DNA of 64,000 nucleotides from assembly GCA_947044365.1 (NCBI GenBank), contig OX345650.1, forward strand, positions 3,641,872-3,705,871. The letters run 5' to 3'. Under the pieces are notes generated by a model. The model ran no database searches, was not told the DNA's origin, and was given only the letters and a program-made list of their open reading frames with translations. Every line of letters starts with the position of its first letter. The first letter of the stretch is position 1. Source of the DNA: Petrosia ficiformis. Lineage: Eukaryota; Porifera; Demospongiae; Haplosclerida; Petrosiidae. Positions 1 through 56,400 of this stretch are shown here, in pieces. Position numbers and translations under genes: made by a program.

Positions 1-412
1 TCCCCTCTCCCGTCTTTGCTTTTAAACATTATGCTTCAAACATTGTTTTATGACACTGATTGATCATTACTGACCAAACATCATATACTACCAGACCCCC
101 CAAAAGAGTAGTATCGTGGCATTTTCCCACCCTTTAGTCTTGCTCCTCCCGTCCTTTAATTTTAATGTTTATGTTTAAAAAAAACACTGTTTTGCAACAC
201 TGATTATTGACCAAATGTCATGTACCACTGATGTAATTCGCCACACTTAATATTTATCCTGAATGAAACATGGTATATATATATATGTAGTACTAATTGT
301 TGATATAACCAGGCTTACACTTGTATTAGCATTCCATATATATAACTACACAGTGAAGAGTACTACCTATCTTTAAGATCTTATGTGCTTCATTTATAAT
401 GTCTATTTCTAG

Positions 413-45165
<44,753 letters not shown>

Positions 45166-45739
45166 CTTCATGACTATCAAGCAAATCGCTATATAAATAC
45201 AACTTTAAAATATTTTTCTTCATAATTATCATAATACAGTTACTCATCAATTATTACACTTGATTAATTTGCCACATATGTGGTCTTTGACGTGACGAGT
45301 ATAATTATTTACACCGTCTTTGCGTGGACCAAAGTTAATATTTATTATGGTGTTATGCATTCGTAATACTAATTATAAATTGGGCTAGGAGATTCTGAAA
45401 TTGATTATCACTAACTTCAAATCAATTGATAGTTGATTAAAATCAGTTGAAGTAATTAGGCCAATTAGTTAGTTAATGCAGGAAACTCCTGAGCAAAAAA
45501 AAGGCTTCCTGTCACTTCCATAATTATTGTACTTTCATGCTTGATAATCAATTTTCCAATATATTAATCAACCCAGCCCTAATTATATATAATAAGTATT
45601 ATAGTAACAGTATTGGAGAAGACTCAGACATTATTGCATGCAGCTGTATTAATTAAACCAGGAATCATGAAAGTTGATGAAACTAATGATCATTATAATT
45701 TTTACAGCTGTATAATTAATTAATTAATTGTTTATAAAA
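45166..45739. other. Intergenic: TRRAP 3' end to secreted-protein promoter
   Basis: AT-rich sequence of 574 bp. It must contain the TRRAP 3' UTR and polyadenylation site and the promoter of the next gene, but I could not place either with confidence. No other gene is seen. Confidence 0.6.
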
Positions 45740-46600
45740 ATGTTTCTATTCTTGATGAGTCTTTTGGTTTGCTTAACCATACACTGTCAAAGTGTTTCTG
45801 GCTTATGTTATTATGGAACAAGTATGAGTAATCCTGGCAGGTCTTGTCGTGATATTGTATTCATAAATCCTGGATGTTTTGGCTTTTCTGGTTTCTACTG
45901 GATTCAGTGCAATGGTATGAATTCACCTGTTCAAGTATACTGTGATATGCGGACACATCAAGGAGGATGGATGAGGGTAGCAAGTGAGAACTTCACAGCT
46001 GGATCACCGTGTCCTTGTGATTGGAAAAACTATACTGCAAGTGGCATCCAATACTGTAGTACTCCATCAGATATGACAGCTGCTTCATGGTATGTGGATA
46101 ATATATGCCCGTATTCTGAAGTGCGTGGATATGTGTTAGCTGATCAGAAGGGATTATGTGATGGATTTTTTGATCCAAATATCACAAATGCCACTATTGA
46201 TGATAATTATGTTGATGGGATCTCGATATCAATAGGCAATAGTTCACGACAACATATATATACCTATGCAATTGGCAGAGAGCAGAAAGCTGGTTTGTCA
46301 GAAGCATGTGAATGTCACGGTTCTAACGTAGCAATCCCTACATTTATTTTGTGGGATTATATGTGTGATAGCGGTTTTGAGGCTGACTCGTCATCTGCTT
46401 CTGCCATAGGAACACGAACTTTATTCACAGGTAGAGGTTGTGCAGGAGATTCTGGTTGTTGTCATCTTGTTGGTTCACCATGGTTTTACAAACGCCTACC
46501 ATGTACTGTATCCGAGACATTGGAAGTTAGAATATTGAGTGATGGAGATCATAGTGATGAAATGGTACTCATTAGAGAGGTTGAACTATATGTAAAATAA
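45740..46600 (+). CDS. Secreted fibrinogen-like protein, single-exon
   Basis: Intronless, 286 residues. The first ATG in frame is at 45740; an upstream in-frame TTG at 45728 is not used as a start here. Residues 1-24 are a signal peptide (MFLFLMSLLVCLTIHCQSVSG). The mature part starts with a fibrinogen-like segment (CRDIVFINPGC...SGFYWIQCNG...PVQVYCDMRTHQGGWMRVA). It goes on to the same Cys-rich module seen in the TRRAP-nested genes: DDNYVDGISISIGNSSRQHIYTYAIG, CECHG, WDYMCDSG, CCHLVGSPWFYKRL and a closing LEVRIL...VELYVK. There is no stalk. It is thus a distant paralogue of the nested trio. It is probably exported and disulphide-bonded; the ligand is unknown. Confidence 0.8.
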   Translation: MFLFLMSLLVCLTIHCQSVSGLCYYGTSMSNPGRSCRDIVFINPGCFGFSGFYWIQCNGMNSPVQVYCDMRTHQGGWMRVASENFTAGSPCPCDWKNYTASGIQYCSTPSDMTAASWYVDNICPYSEVRGYVLADQKGLCDGFFDPNITNATIDDNYVDGISISIGNSSRQHIYTYAIGREQKAGLSEACECHGSNVAIPTFILWDYMCDSGFEADSSSASAIGTRTLFTGRGCAGDSGCCHLVGSPWFYKRLPCTVSETLEVRILSDGDHSDEMVLIREVELYVK

Positions 46601-48032
46601 TAAGTTAATGATAATAATACTCGATATATAAACATAATTTTATTATGTACTACTCGATAACTGTATAATTATAAAACACATGTATAATGATGACATGATT
46701 AGATATATAATTATTTATTAACCCAAACAATAGTCTGGTTATTATACATAATGAAGCTCCAAGGAGGTACTGTCCACATACTGATCTGGTGTTACAACAA
46801 CTTACATAAGCAAGCTCTAAGGAGGTGCTGTCCACATACTGATCTGGTGTTACAACAACTTACATAAGCAAGCTCTAAGGAGGTGCTGTCCACTTACTGA
46901 TCTGGTGTTCCAACACCAGATCATAAGCAAGGTCTATGGAGGTGCTGTCCCACATACTGATCTGGTGTTACAATGCACTTGCATAAGCAAGCTCTAAGGA
47001 GGTGCTGTCCACATATTGATCTGGTGTACTTGCTTGCTTGCCTTGTGGCTTGATGATAATGTTTTTCCCACTGGTCATATGTAAAATCTAATATAACGGT
47101 GTGTGTTTGTGTTATGTCTGTAGCCAGCAGTGGATGACCACGCACATTTTACATGGCCAAACCAAAAAAAGTCACTGTGCATTTTACACAAAATTATCTT
47201 GTCCAAAATGGGGGTTTGGCTGAACCCCCCTGCCCTCTGGGCCTGTACAATTCAGATTACCACTGTCCTATAAACAATTAACTACATACACAGTATTTAC
47301 ATACAGAAATGATCTGTTATTAAATCTATTAATAGAAACAATTAGCACTATTAGTAATAAGCATACTCTATAGTTAATACAACGAGATTATAATGATACA
47401 CATGTATACGTAACAAGATTGATGTAGACCTTGGTTAGTTTACATCACAACCACAGAGCATAATGAAAAGTAATGTAAAACAAGCATGTTTGAATTCTAT
47501 ATACACAATTAAAATCCTTAGTTTATATTCACTAGATCTGATACAGTAACTGCACCTAAAATAACTCATCATAGTGTATGTTAACTTAATATACTACTGT
47601 TTAATTATAGTGGGATAGCATGCTGGCATTACCAGTCTCTAAGATTGTTTTCAGATTCTCATCCAAACATATAGGAATGGTTCACTAATTTGGGGGTTCA
47701 CTCAATTCCAAATTGAAGGGCTCAGAACCAACCCAAATCAACTACCTCATTAATTGGAATTTGGATCCACTATATATATATATACTAAAATAAAATTATA
47801 TATTTATATTTTATCTGCTCCTAAAACACATTTTAATGTAATGTAATACGACATTAGCAGAGCACATTGCAAGCAATTTTTTTGCTGGTTAACAATTATA
47901 AATATAATTTGAGATTACAGGTGAAGAATTAAATAGCATTCACTGTTATAATTGAGTAATATCTATACGATAAAATGAAGAAAGTCTTTGTTTCAGATCA
48001 CACTGTAAATATATATACACAGTAATGATAGA
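46601..48032. other. Intergenic between convergent genes
   Basis: AT-rich, holding the 58-bp minisatellite at 46748-47030 and otherwise unremarkable sequence. The two flanking genes face each other, so both 3' UTRs fall here. No further gene is seen. Confidence 0.6.
46748..47030. repeat. 58-bp minisatellite, about 5 copies
   Basis: Units containing AAGCTCTAAGGAGGTGCTGT and CTGATCTGGTGTTACAAC repeat with a 58-bp period (61 for the last step). It lies about 150 bp after the fibrinogen-like gene. Confidence 0.9.
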
Positions 48033-49439
48033 TTAGTCACACACATATTCAAATACTGTAGTGGGTATAGTGGGAGAATAGCTGTCAATTGATTTGTGTC
48101 CATACACACATGTTTCAGTAGTCGTTAATGGTTGAGCATCATCAGATGGTGTTGGAGGATATAGTACAACTTGCCAGACACCTTTATTTATACCTTGAAG
48201 TTCTGGACATGAAGTTAGAATATTTTTACTAAATTGACAGGTGGGTCGAATTGTAATTTCACAATTACCAATGCTTAGTTCTTGAACGGTAGATTGTTCA
48301 GGTATATTCCTGACTAATGATACTTCAACACCATCTAAATGTAGTCCATCCACACTATGTGGTGAGAGATTCAGCATTTCTGGTGATTCGGAAGGCAAGA
48401 TTTGAGTAATAGATTGCTCCTCTTCTTCACTATTTCCAGATTCATCTGCTTTTGTTTCAGTTGATGATTCATTGTTAAATTTCACAACAGTTTTAATAGA
48501 CCTTGTTGCATTACAGATGGAACTATTGTGGCTAACTCTGCCCGTTTGCTGAATTGACGTGGTTGTGAAGTGGCCAGTAAGACCTGCTTCTGCTGCTATC
48601 GTTTTAGCTACATTATTTAGTGTACTTTTACCATACGGCTTGTCAATGTACCAAAAGGAACAAGTAGTTACATCAACATTAGTTTTTATTGGCTGTAAAT
48701 AAAAACAGTCATTTGCATAAGCATTTGGTGGTACCATGCTAATGTATTTATCAAGCAATGAGACATGACATCGATTTCCAACAAAAGGATTGGCATGAAT
48801 ATATATGACTGACTTAGGATCCAAAGAAGAATTTTCTGTGTCACTCGGAGCGTCTTCAAAATTGAAACGTATAAATTCGTAACAATCTGAAGGTAATCGC
48901 CGAAACTGAGTGAAGCGTAATTGTCTGTGTTCGCCACTACGAAGCATTAAATGTTTTCCATTGTAGAAATAAACTGATCTTAACAACTGTAACGGAGAGT
49001 CAACCCCCAATACCTGTTTATCCCAAAGAGTGTCTTCATCTTCCTGCGTGAAAATATTAATTTTCCTTCTCTCTGCAGAAGACAGCTCATCTAAATACTG
49101 GTAAATATCATGTAGACAGTTTGTAAATAGTTTGAATTTGATATTACTAGGACGATCCAGGAATTTCAATTTTTCATGGTGTGGATTGAACAACTTAACA
49201 TGACGATGAAGATGAACCAGGACAGCATTCAATGTGTTCTTTCTATAGACTTTACCTTCTCCTTCTTTAAATGACATAATAAATTCTATTAACCAAGGTT
49301 GTAGTTCCTCAGGACTTGATGCTTTCTCCAGTATGTCAGAAGGACATTGTGAAGATGGATGGCCATCGTTGTATTTTACCAACCATTCTCTCCAAATCTT
49401 TTGAGACCAACGATAGTTGCCACCTGTAGCTTTACTCAT
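48033..49439 (-). CDS. Crypton-derived tyrosine-recombinase-like protein (ZMYM2/QRICH1/KIAA1958-type domain)
   Basis: Intronless, 468 residues from the ATG at 49439. Residues about 5-130 form the N-terminal helical part (WREWLVKYN...LQPWLIEFIMSFK...VYRKNTLNAVLVHLHRHV). The core follows with the family pattern LW.KQVLGVDSPLQLLRSVYFYNG, LMLRSGEHRQLRF, LLDKYISMVP, CFYLQPIK, SFWYIDKPYGKSTLNNVAKTIAAEAGLTGHFT. The C-terminal 130 residues are acidic and Ser-rich with no known domain. In active Crypton recombinases and many relatives the stretch after the last segment reads NHSxRxT and carries the HxxR catalytic pair. Here it is TTSIQQT, so strand cleavage is not expected. Vertebrate relatives are chromatin-associated proteins. 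The intact frame without terminal repeats argues for a host gene rather than a transposon. Confidence 0.8.
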   Translation of the reverse strand: MSKATGGNYRWSQKIWREWLVKYNDGHPSSQCPSDILEKASSPEELQPWLIEFIMSFKEGEGKVYRKNTLNAVLVHLHRHVKLFNPHHEKLKFLDRPSNIKFKLFTNCLHDIYQYLDELSSAERRKINIFTQEDEDTLWDKQVLGVDSPLQLLRSVYFYNGKHLMLRSGEHRQLRFTQFRRLPSDCYEFIRFNFEDAPSDTENSSLDPKSVIYIHANPFVGNRCHVSLLDKYISMVPPNAYANDCFYLQPIKTNVDVTTCSFWYIDKPYGKSTLNNVAKTIAAEAGLTGHFTTTSIQQTGRVSHNSSICNATRSIKTVVKFNNESSTETKADESGNSEEEEQSITQILPSESPEMLNLSPHSVDGLHLDGVEVSLVRNIPEQSTVQELSIGNCEITIRPTCQFSKNILTSCPELQGINKGVWQVVLYPPTPSDDAQPLTTTETCVYGHKSIDSYSPTIPTTVFEYVCD

Positions 49440-50418
49440 CTTCAACTTCAAGTGCTTCTCAGTTCTCGCTTCTCAGATAAAAATCAACCTCGTGGTGATA
49501 TACGCATGCGCAGTAAAATAAAATCATAGAACAAAAAAAAAAATTATGTTGAATCAGAAAACTAACTGTTAAAATTATTATTAGTCAAAAATGGAATATG
49601 AATAAACAGAATGAATGAAAAAAAACTTAAAATCATTCCACAGGTTAGGAGATATATGAAAATAATATATGAGATAGAAAAGAATTGATGGCACTTCAAC
49701 TTGAAACAGTGGTAGTACTTGGTATTCTATGAGTAATAGAAAATGTAACTGAATCAGTTCAATTGAACAATCGCTACTGAAGTAACATCAAACGTGTCAC
49801 ATTTTTACAGCCATGATCAACTCCAAAATAATTTTTTGAGAGTAGTACACTTTCAATATTTAATATACTACACTTGTACTTATGTAGATGATTAAAACAG
49901 AGCTCATTATAAGTTCATTAAAATTGCTATATAAATCTTCAATACACATATGTAATGAAATTACCCACGAAAGCATGTGTTTTATATATGGTGATTGAAC
50001 CCATGTAGCTTACGTATGCATTTAAACTATGAATATGATAATCTGAGTTTAATAAAGACTATGAAATTTGTTATTACAGATGCTTTGGGTTTTAGTACAC
50101 TGGTAATCAGAGCAACATAATATAAATATTACTAATAGTCATTCACGTTCACCTTGTCCTCATATACTTATCCTTCCCGTTCGTTTTTGTGTATGTAAAA
50201 TGTCAATTCATTGCTTCATTATTGAGTTACAGTATAATCAAGTATTAGCCTTATAACATTAAACTATACACTGTAGTACATATAAAGTCATTACATCCTA
50301 ATTTTGAGGACATTGTGAATGTGAACAGACTTTAATAACAACCATATATGTAATATTCGACCATTCAAATTATTTGGAGGCTACTTAAAAAAGCATTTGA
50401 TATAACTACTACAAATAT
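49440..50418. other. Intergenic between the recombinase-like gene and HDAC
   Basis: Promoter side of the recombinase-like gene and 3' UTR of the HDAC gene (both minus strand). Contains a GGTCATTCA-family MITE at about 50138-50330. No gene is seen. Confidence 0.6.
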
Positions 50419-53400
50419 TCACCTGTGTACACCTCCACCACTGCTCATTGAAAGGCAAGCCAAGGCAGTTATAGTATCATCACATCTTTCTGCCTCAACA
50501 TGTGATTTGTTTAAAAGATGTACGGACTGTTGGAGACTAGACCAGTAAGACTCTGAAAGAGGTAGATAAATTATCACATTAAACTATGTTGTACATGTAT
50601 GTGCATATTCTCCAAGCCAAGTACCCCCTGGAGGTTATGTTGCCAAATGTGCACAGTACACCAATGCTGTAGGTTATCCTCCCCCCACCACCTCCAAAAA
50701 GCTTTAAAATTCAATTTTTGCCACCTTGACAACATTTTTAAATTTCTAAATGAAGGTATAAATAAATATGTCAATTGAATACTGTTTGATAAGCACAAGC
50801 AGACTCAAGCAGCTGGACATATTATTGGCTCCTGTACAATGACATACTGAAAATGCAAGCCTGGAAATATTGCTTCAATATTTAAAGACACATTTATTCC
50901 ACATGTTGAAATCTGATTATTCCAATCTATTGGTACGCACTAATTTTTAATTTTTAATTAATTTTGAAACTTATAATTATTGTTATTATAATAGCAATGT
51001 TCGTCCTATGATTGTAAAGCAATTACATGTAATAGACACATTATCACTGCATAACAAAGACATTAGTGGACCAAGTAACTATCTATAGTAGATATATTAT
51101 ATATCTTACTGTGACAATTGATAGTCTTCTCAATACATGCTATAGCTGCTGATTGAGGTGGACGACTAACTGACCCTGAATCCAATGGTAAGAGCTACAT
51201 GTAGGTAAAGAAAGAGAATCACAAAACTATTCAAATAATTAATAATATTATATAACTTACATTTTCTCCTAATAGTGATTTTATACAGCTTTCTGCCGAC
51301 TCACATAACGACATCAACTCATATCTAATGCATAGAACAATGTGATAGTGGAGGCAAAAATTAGTCATTTTGCAAACAAGAATTTTGTCCAACGCTTAAT
51401 TTAAAATGTTCGTTATTCAGCTAGTTTGTACAGGTACTCAACTAAGTTTGGTATCCAGGAAGATCAACTATTGATCTACCTAGTTACCAAATGTAGTTAG
51501 TGTCATGTACAAAATGGCTCCATGAGTAACAACCATTTAAACATAAGCATTCTTATATGCCAAATGACCAATTTCTAATCCATGGTCACAACTAGATAGT
51601 AATTATGTAACAGCACCATGCTCTAGGTATTAGGAACTAGTGGAGAGCATATAAAGCCTAGGAGATGACTCATCACATTTCAATTATGAGGTCAACATGA
51701 ATGTGAATAGACATTAATATTGCTTTATTGAAACATCATTAAAACTCATGTAGCTAGTCAGAAGGTTCCTACATGTACACTGTATGTTTAAGTATAGTAT
51801 TAACTGCACAACTGATAGGAGGAAATTATATATACCACAGACTATTAATTATAATTCTACAAAAGCCCACTCCCTCCCCTCCTTTCAGGTACAATAGTAT
51901 GAATGACATGATGTGATTGGTGATTATATTCTATTGAATGCATACATGCTTAACATGAGGTAGTACAACAGAATACAAACTGAAATTTAAATAGATTGTT
52001 TCTCATCTACCATACCCAAACAGATACGCATTCTGGGTTTGGATAGACACTTTAATGTACTGGAATCCTTGTAATACAAGATTGACAATCTGTATACGTA
52101 CATGTGGAACTGAGCTCATTATAAATTCATTAAAAAGTCCCAATGTGTGCAGACAAAGCTTCTCCTGCTGATGTATAAGACAGTTACAAAGTGAAACCCA
52201 CTTTTTCAGATGCAGTCCACATATACATGTACAATGTGTGGTTAGATGATAGATAGATACACTGTAGATAGATAAACTTTCATTTTTAACAGGAAATGTC
52301 CCATCAGCCATGGGCTGGTCTACCTGGGACTGGTTACCATTGGCACACAAATAAGTTATTACGAGCTCAGTTTCATAATTCTACTTCAGTATAGGTTATT
52401 CTCTGGTCTCAAATTCTCAATCTATTTGTACACATGTACATTCCCCCTCCCTTGTAATTTTGAAATACATGTAGTTGAATACACTAACCCTCCTTCCAAT
52501 GCAACAGCAACTTTCCCATTTCCACATCTCATTAGCATACGTGTTAGATGAGCATAGCCTGAGGAAAAAAGATATTCGTCATTTGATTGAGAAATTGTAG
52601 TTTATTGTACCAGCTGCAATAATTTAGCATCAATAATTATGAACTCACATTTAGGTGTGACCGAGTATCCACCAAGTGTAGATGGATGACCACTGGTTGA
52701 ATTAAATCCAGCTGAAACTAAAATCAAATCAGGACCAAAGTCTCTTATAACAGGCATTACCACACTCCTACAACGACAAACACAACACATTTATATCATG
52801 AAATACATGTATATACATGTATATAGGGATGAAGATGTCAGAATAAACAATGTAGAGAGGGATGACATCAGTATTAAATAAATTGATACTTGTTTAGTTT
52901 TTAGCTACAAGGTCTTAGCCAGAGCTCATAGAAAGGAGGGTGGCAATTTCAAAAGCATGACCACATCAAAGGAATTAAGACAAGTAAAGGAAGGTGTGCC
53001 ACCCCACTTCTCCCAAACCCTGGCTATATGACGTTCACATTGAGTTGACACTTATATGATAATCATGATTTTAGTTATATTGAATGTACATGCATGCTGA
53101 CTATATTCTAACTACACATAGTAAACTGACAATGAATAGATGTATTAACTCAATGTGATGTGAATGTACTTTTCTTAATAAGGATTATTAGTACATGGAA
53201 GTCATATTTTATTTTATAATTGTTGTATATCCCTATGATTGCTTTCCACAACGTTAATGTATACATATTTGCTTGTGTCACATATATTGCATATGTAGTT
53301 AAGCATCATTTGGAGGGGGCTTGGTCAATTAATAGGCATGGTGCGTAAAGGAACACATGCTTGAGCTCTACACTGTTCTACATGAATCTTTAAAAGTAAG

Positions 53401-56400
53401 AAGAGTGGATAAACCATAATGAACAGCTTGGTTTCAACCATGAACGATGACACCACAAAGCAATCATAGGAATATTTTTTTCTCCATTATATCTTCTTGT
53501 ATATTTATATTTCATACCTGAATGCTGCCAAGTACTCAGCATCTCCAAAACTAGATGCTACAAGATAATAAAGTATATTACAAATGAGATATTTTCAGAA
53601 TAGCAGAGGGTACATGTATTTGATAAAATACAATATTAAGTTCTCCAATGCTACAAGTAGTTAGATTCACTAAATAATGTCAAGCTCTAAATATTATTAG
53701 AAGGACAGTGTTCTGCCCACACTGGTCGGGAGTAACCACCTGTTAGATAAATTAACCACCTCTCAGATAATACATACTGAGACAGAATTAAGTATAAACT
53801 TGATAAACAGCAGTAAATGCATAGTAGAATCCAACCACCATTCTAAATATCCTGGGCAGAACACTGGAAGGATATAAGTATTATACTTGTATCTACAGTG
53901 CCTGACTTTATTAAGTTTACATACACAATGTACTATGATGGGCGCTACACTTTAATAAGGTGATAGTCAACTGTACTTCTAAGTAGTATTATAGAACTAC
54001 TCTGTACTGTAATGATAGTAATGTGTGAATTCCCTTTACATTTGTATGTGATAGCATAGTACTAAGGTGTAATACTGTGTAGTACACTCGAAGTAGAGTA
54101 CTTCACTCACAATGTAGTATTGCAGTCAATGGAAGTACAGTGATAATATGTAAACTTAATAATGTCAGGTACTGTACCAATAACAGGTAAGGATATACTC
54201 TCAGTACACAGGACTACAAGTAATGTATGTTACTACATGTAATAATTAAATTTTACTAAAGGTCATTCATATTCACCTTGATAACTTTAGTTTGGAATGA
54301 ACAACAATCTTTTTACTTACACCATTTTCATATAATTATCTTTCCTGTTCTTTTTTATATATGTCAAATTTCAATTCATTGGTTCAATGCCGAGTTACAG
54401 TATAATCATGTATTAACCTTATGACATGAAACTGTACACTACACTATATATAAGTTATTGAGTTACAGTATAATCATGTATTAACCTTATGACATTAAAC
54501 TATACACTATACTCATCACATCCATTTTGAGGTAATCATAAACAGACCATATCTTCACTCAATAGGACTTATATAGGTACATGTACCTCTGATTATGAAA
54601 ACATCTTTGAATGTATAGTAAATGAATCTTCCCTCCCCATACCTGTTGGGCCTTGGAATGTTTGTTTTCCACTGAAAGCAATATTGATATTGTATCCCAT
54701 ACCAGCTCCAGATCCAATCTACATGTGAGGATAAAGTAAGGAAGAGAGTTCAAGACACCACTACATGTACATGTATATCTAAACCAACATAACTCCCACA
54801 ACTATGACATCAATAATATTATCGTGTCACACAGACACAGACACACAGACACACATACACACACACACACACCTCTTCAGGTCTTCCTGTTCCAGGAAAG
54901 AACGTTCCATTATCAAATTTATGAATTGAAATAAAGAGTACTGATGGATTGTCATAAAATATCTGTTGAGTGCCATTTCCATGATGAATATCCTGAGAGG
55001 GAGAAAGAGGAGAAGGAGGAGGAGGAGGAGGAGTATATTATACATGTATATATGCATTACGAATACTGTATATTGAAGGACGTATGTCTATTACTTATAT
55101 TATAATAAAATAATGTACTTATACATATCACCATATCATCACCTCATTACTAAGTAACACAAACACATTTAATAATTACATACATGTACTATCTTCTTTC
55201 ACTGTTGTCATGTTATTATTAGAGGTAGGCAACACTTTTACTTTAAAAACTAAAGGTCATTTATATTCACCATGACCTCAGTAAAATGTTCATAAGTTTG
55301 GAATGAACAACAATCTTTTTACCTATACCATTTTCATATAATTATCCTTCCCGTTCTTTTTTGTGTATGTCAAATTTCAATCCATTGCTTCATTATTGAG
55401 TTACAGTATAATCATGTATTAACCTTATGACATTAAACTATACACTATACTACATAAAAAGTCATCACATCGTAATTTTGAGGTCATCGTGAATGTGAAC
55501 AGACATTAAAATACAATTTAATATTCATGTCAATCATAGACTTTTTGTAAACACAAAGAATGATATAATATTATACATGTAAATTAATTATAATTATTGC
55601 CGTATTTAGATTTTTAACAATCACTGTATTGAGTATAAATAGACATTTCATAAAAGTATGATAAGGTTTATAAAGAAGCCAGATAGATAACCTTGGACCC
55701 AGGGGAGTGGAAATAGTGAGCCAACTACCGGACATTTTAGCCTATTTTCAACACTCTTGTCCTGCTCCTCATATATTTTGTATACAGCTCAGTTTTAATT
55801 TACCTAACATTCACTAGATTTATTGGACAATGTCCTGCATGACTGGCTGTTTTCACACCCCTTCTTGGACCTTGTTAATGTAAAGTTCACCCACTCATAT
55901 GACATACTAACATTCGAGAGCCTCTGTTTATATCAACATAGAAGGGTGTCACTACACACTATTAAATTATCCACTGTTATGGCTTATTTCAACCCACACA
56001 ATTGCATATTTCTTCATTAGAAAAAAAATATTAATACAATTTTAATGATTGATGAATGGTCCATTATAAAGAAACCAAAAGGCATATTAACCTTGTCTTG
56101 TCTCCTACCCCATGTTCGCTTAATGTGAAAGGTCATATCAGGTGACCTTAACAAAATTCCCTCCCATTTGCAATACATGACACAACAGAAAAGATGGGAG
56201 ATCGCTATGGATGAGAACTGTATTGCAGTAAGGAAATTATAAATGAGCTCTTCAAAAAGTCATGTGTACTTTTATCATCAGTATCAAACTTCATTCTTTG
56301 TTTTAAAGTTAATAGCATATCTTGTTGCGAATCAGACCTGAGATGTTCTGTTGAAACTGAAATCAGGCTCATTGCAAAGATCTTAGAGTAAAGTCACTAC

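Noticed and set aside
45728..45739. N-terminal extension of the 45740 gene (Leu-Phe-Ile-Lys)
   Set aside because: It starts with TTG; the ATG at 45740 directly precedes a standard signal peptide.
49440..49451. N-terminal extension of the recombinase-like gene
   Set aside because: It starts with TTG; the first ATG is at 49439.
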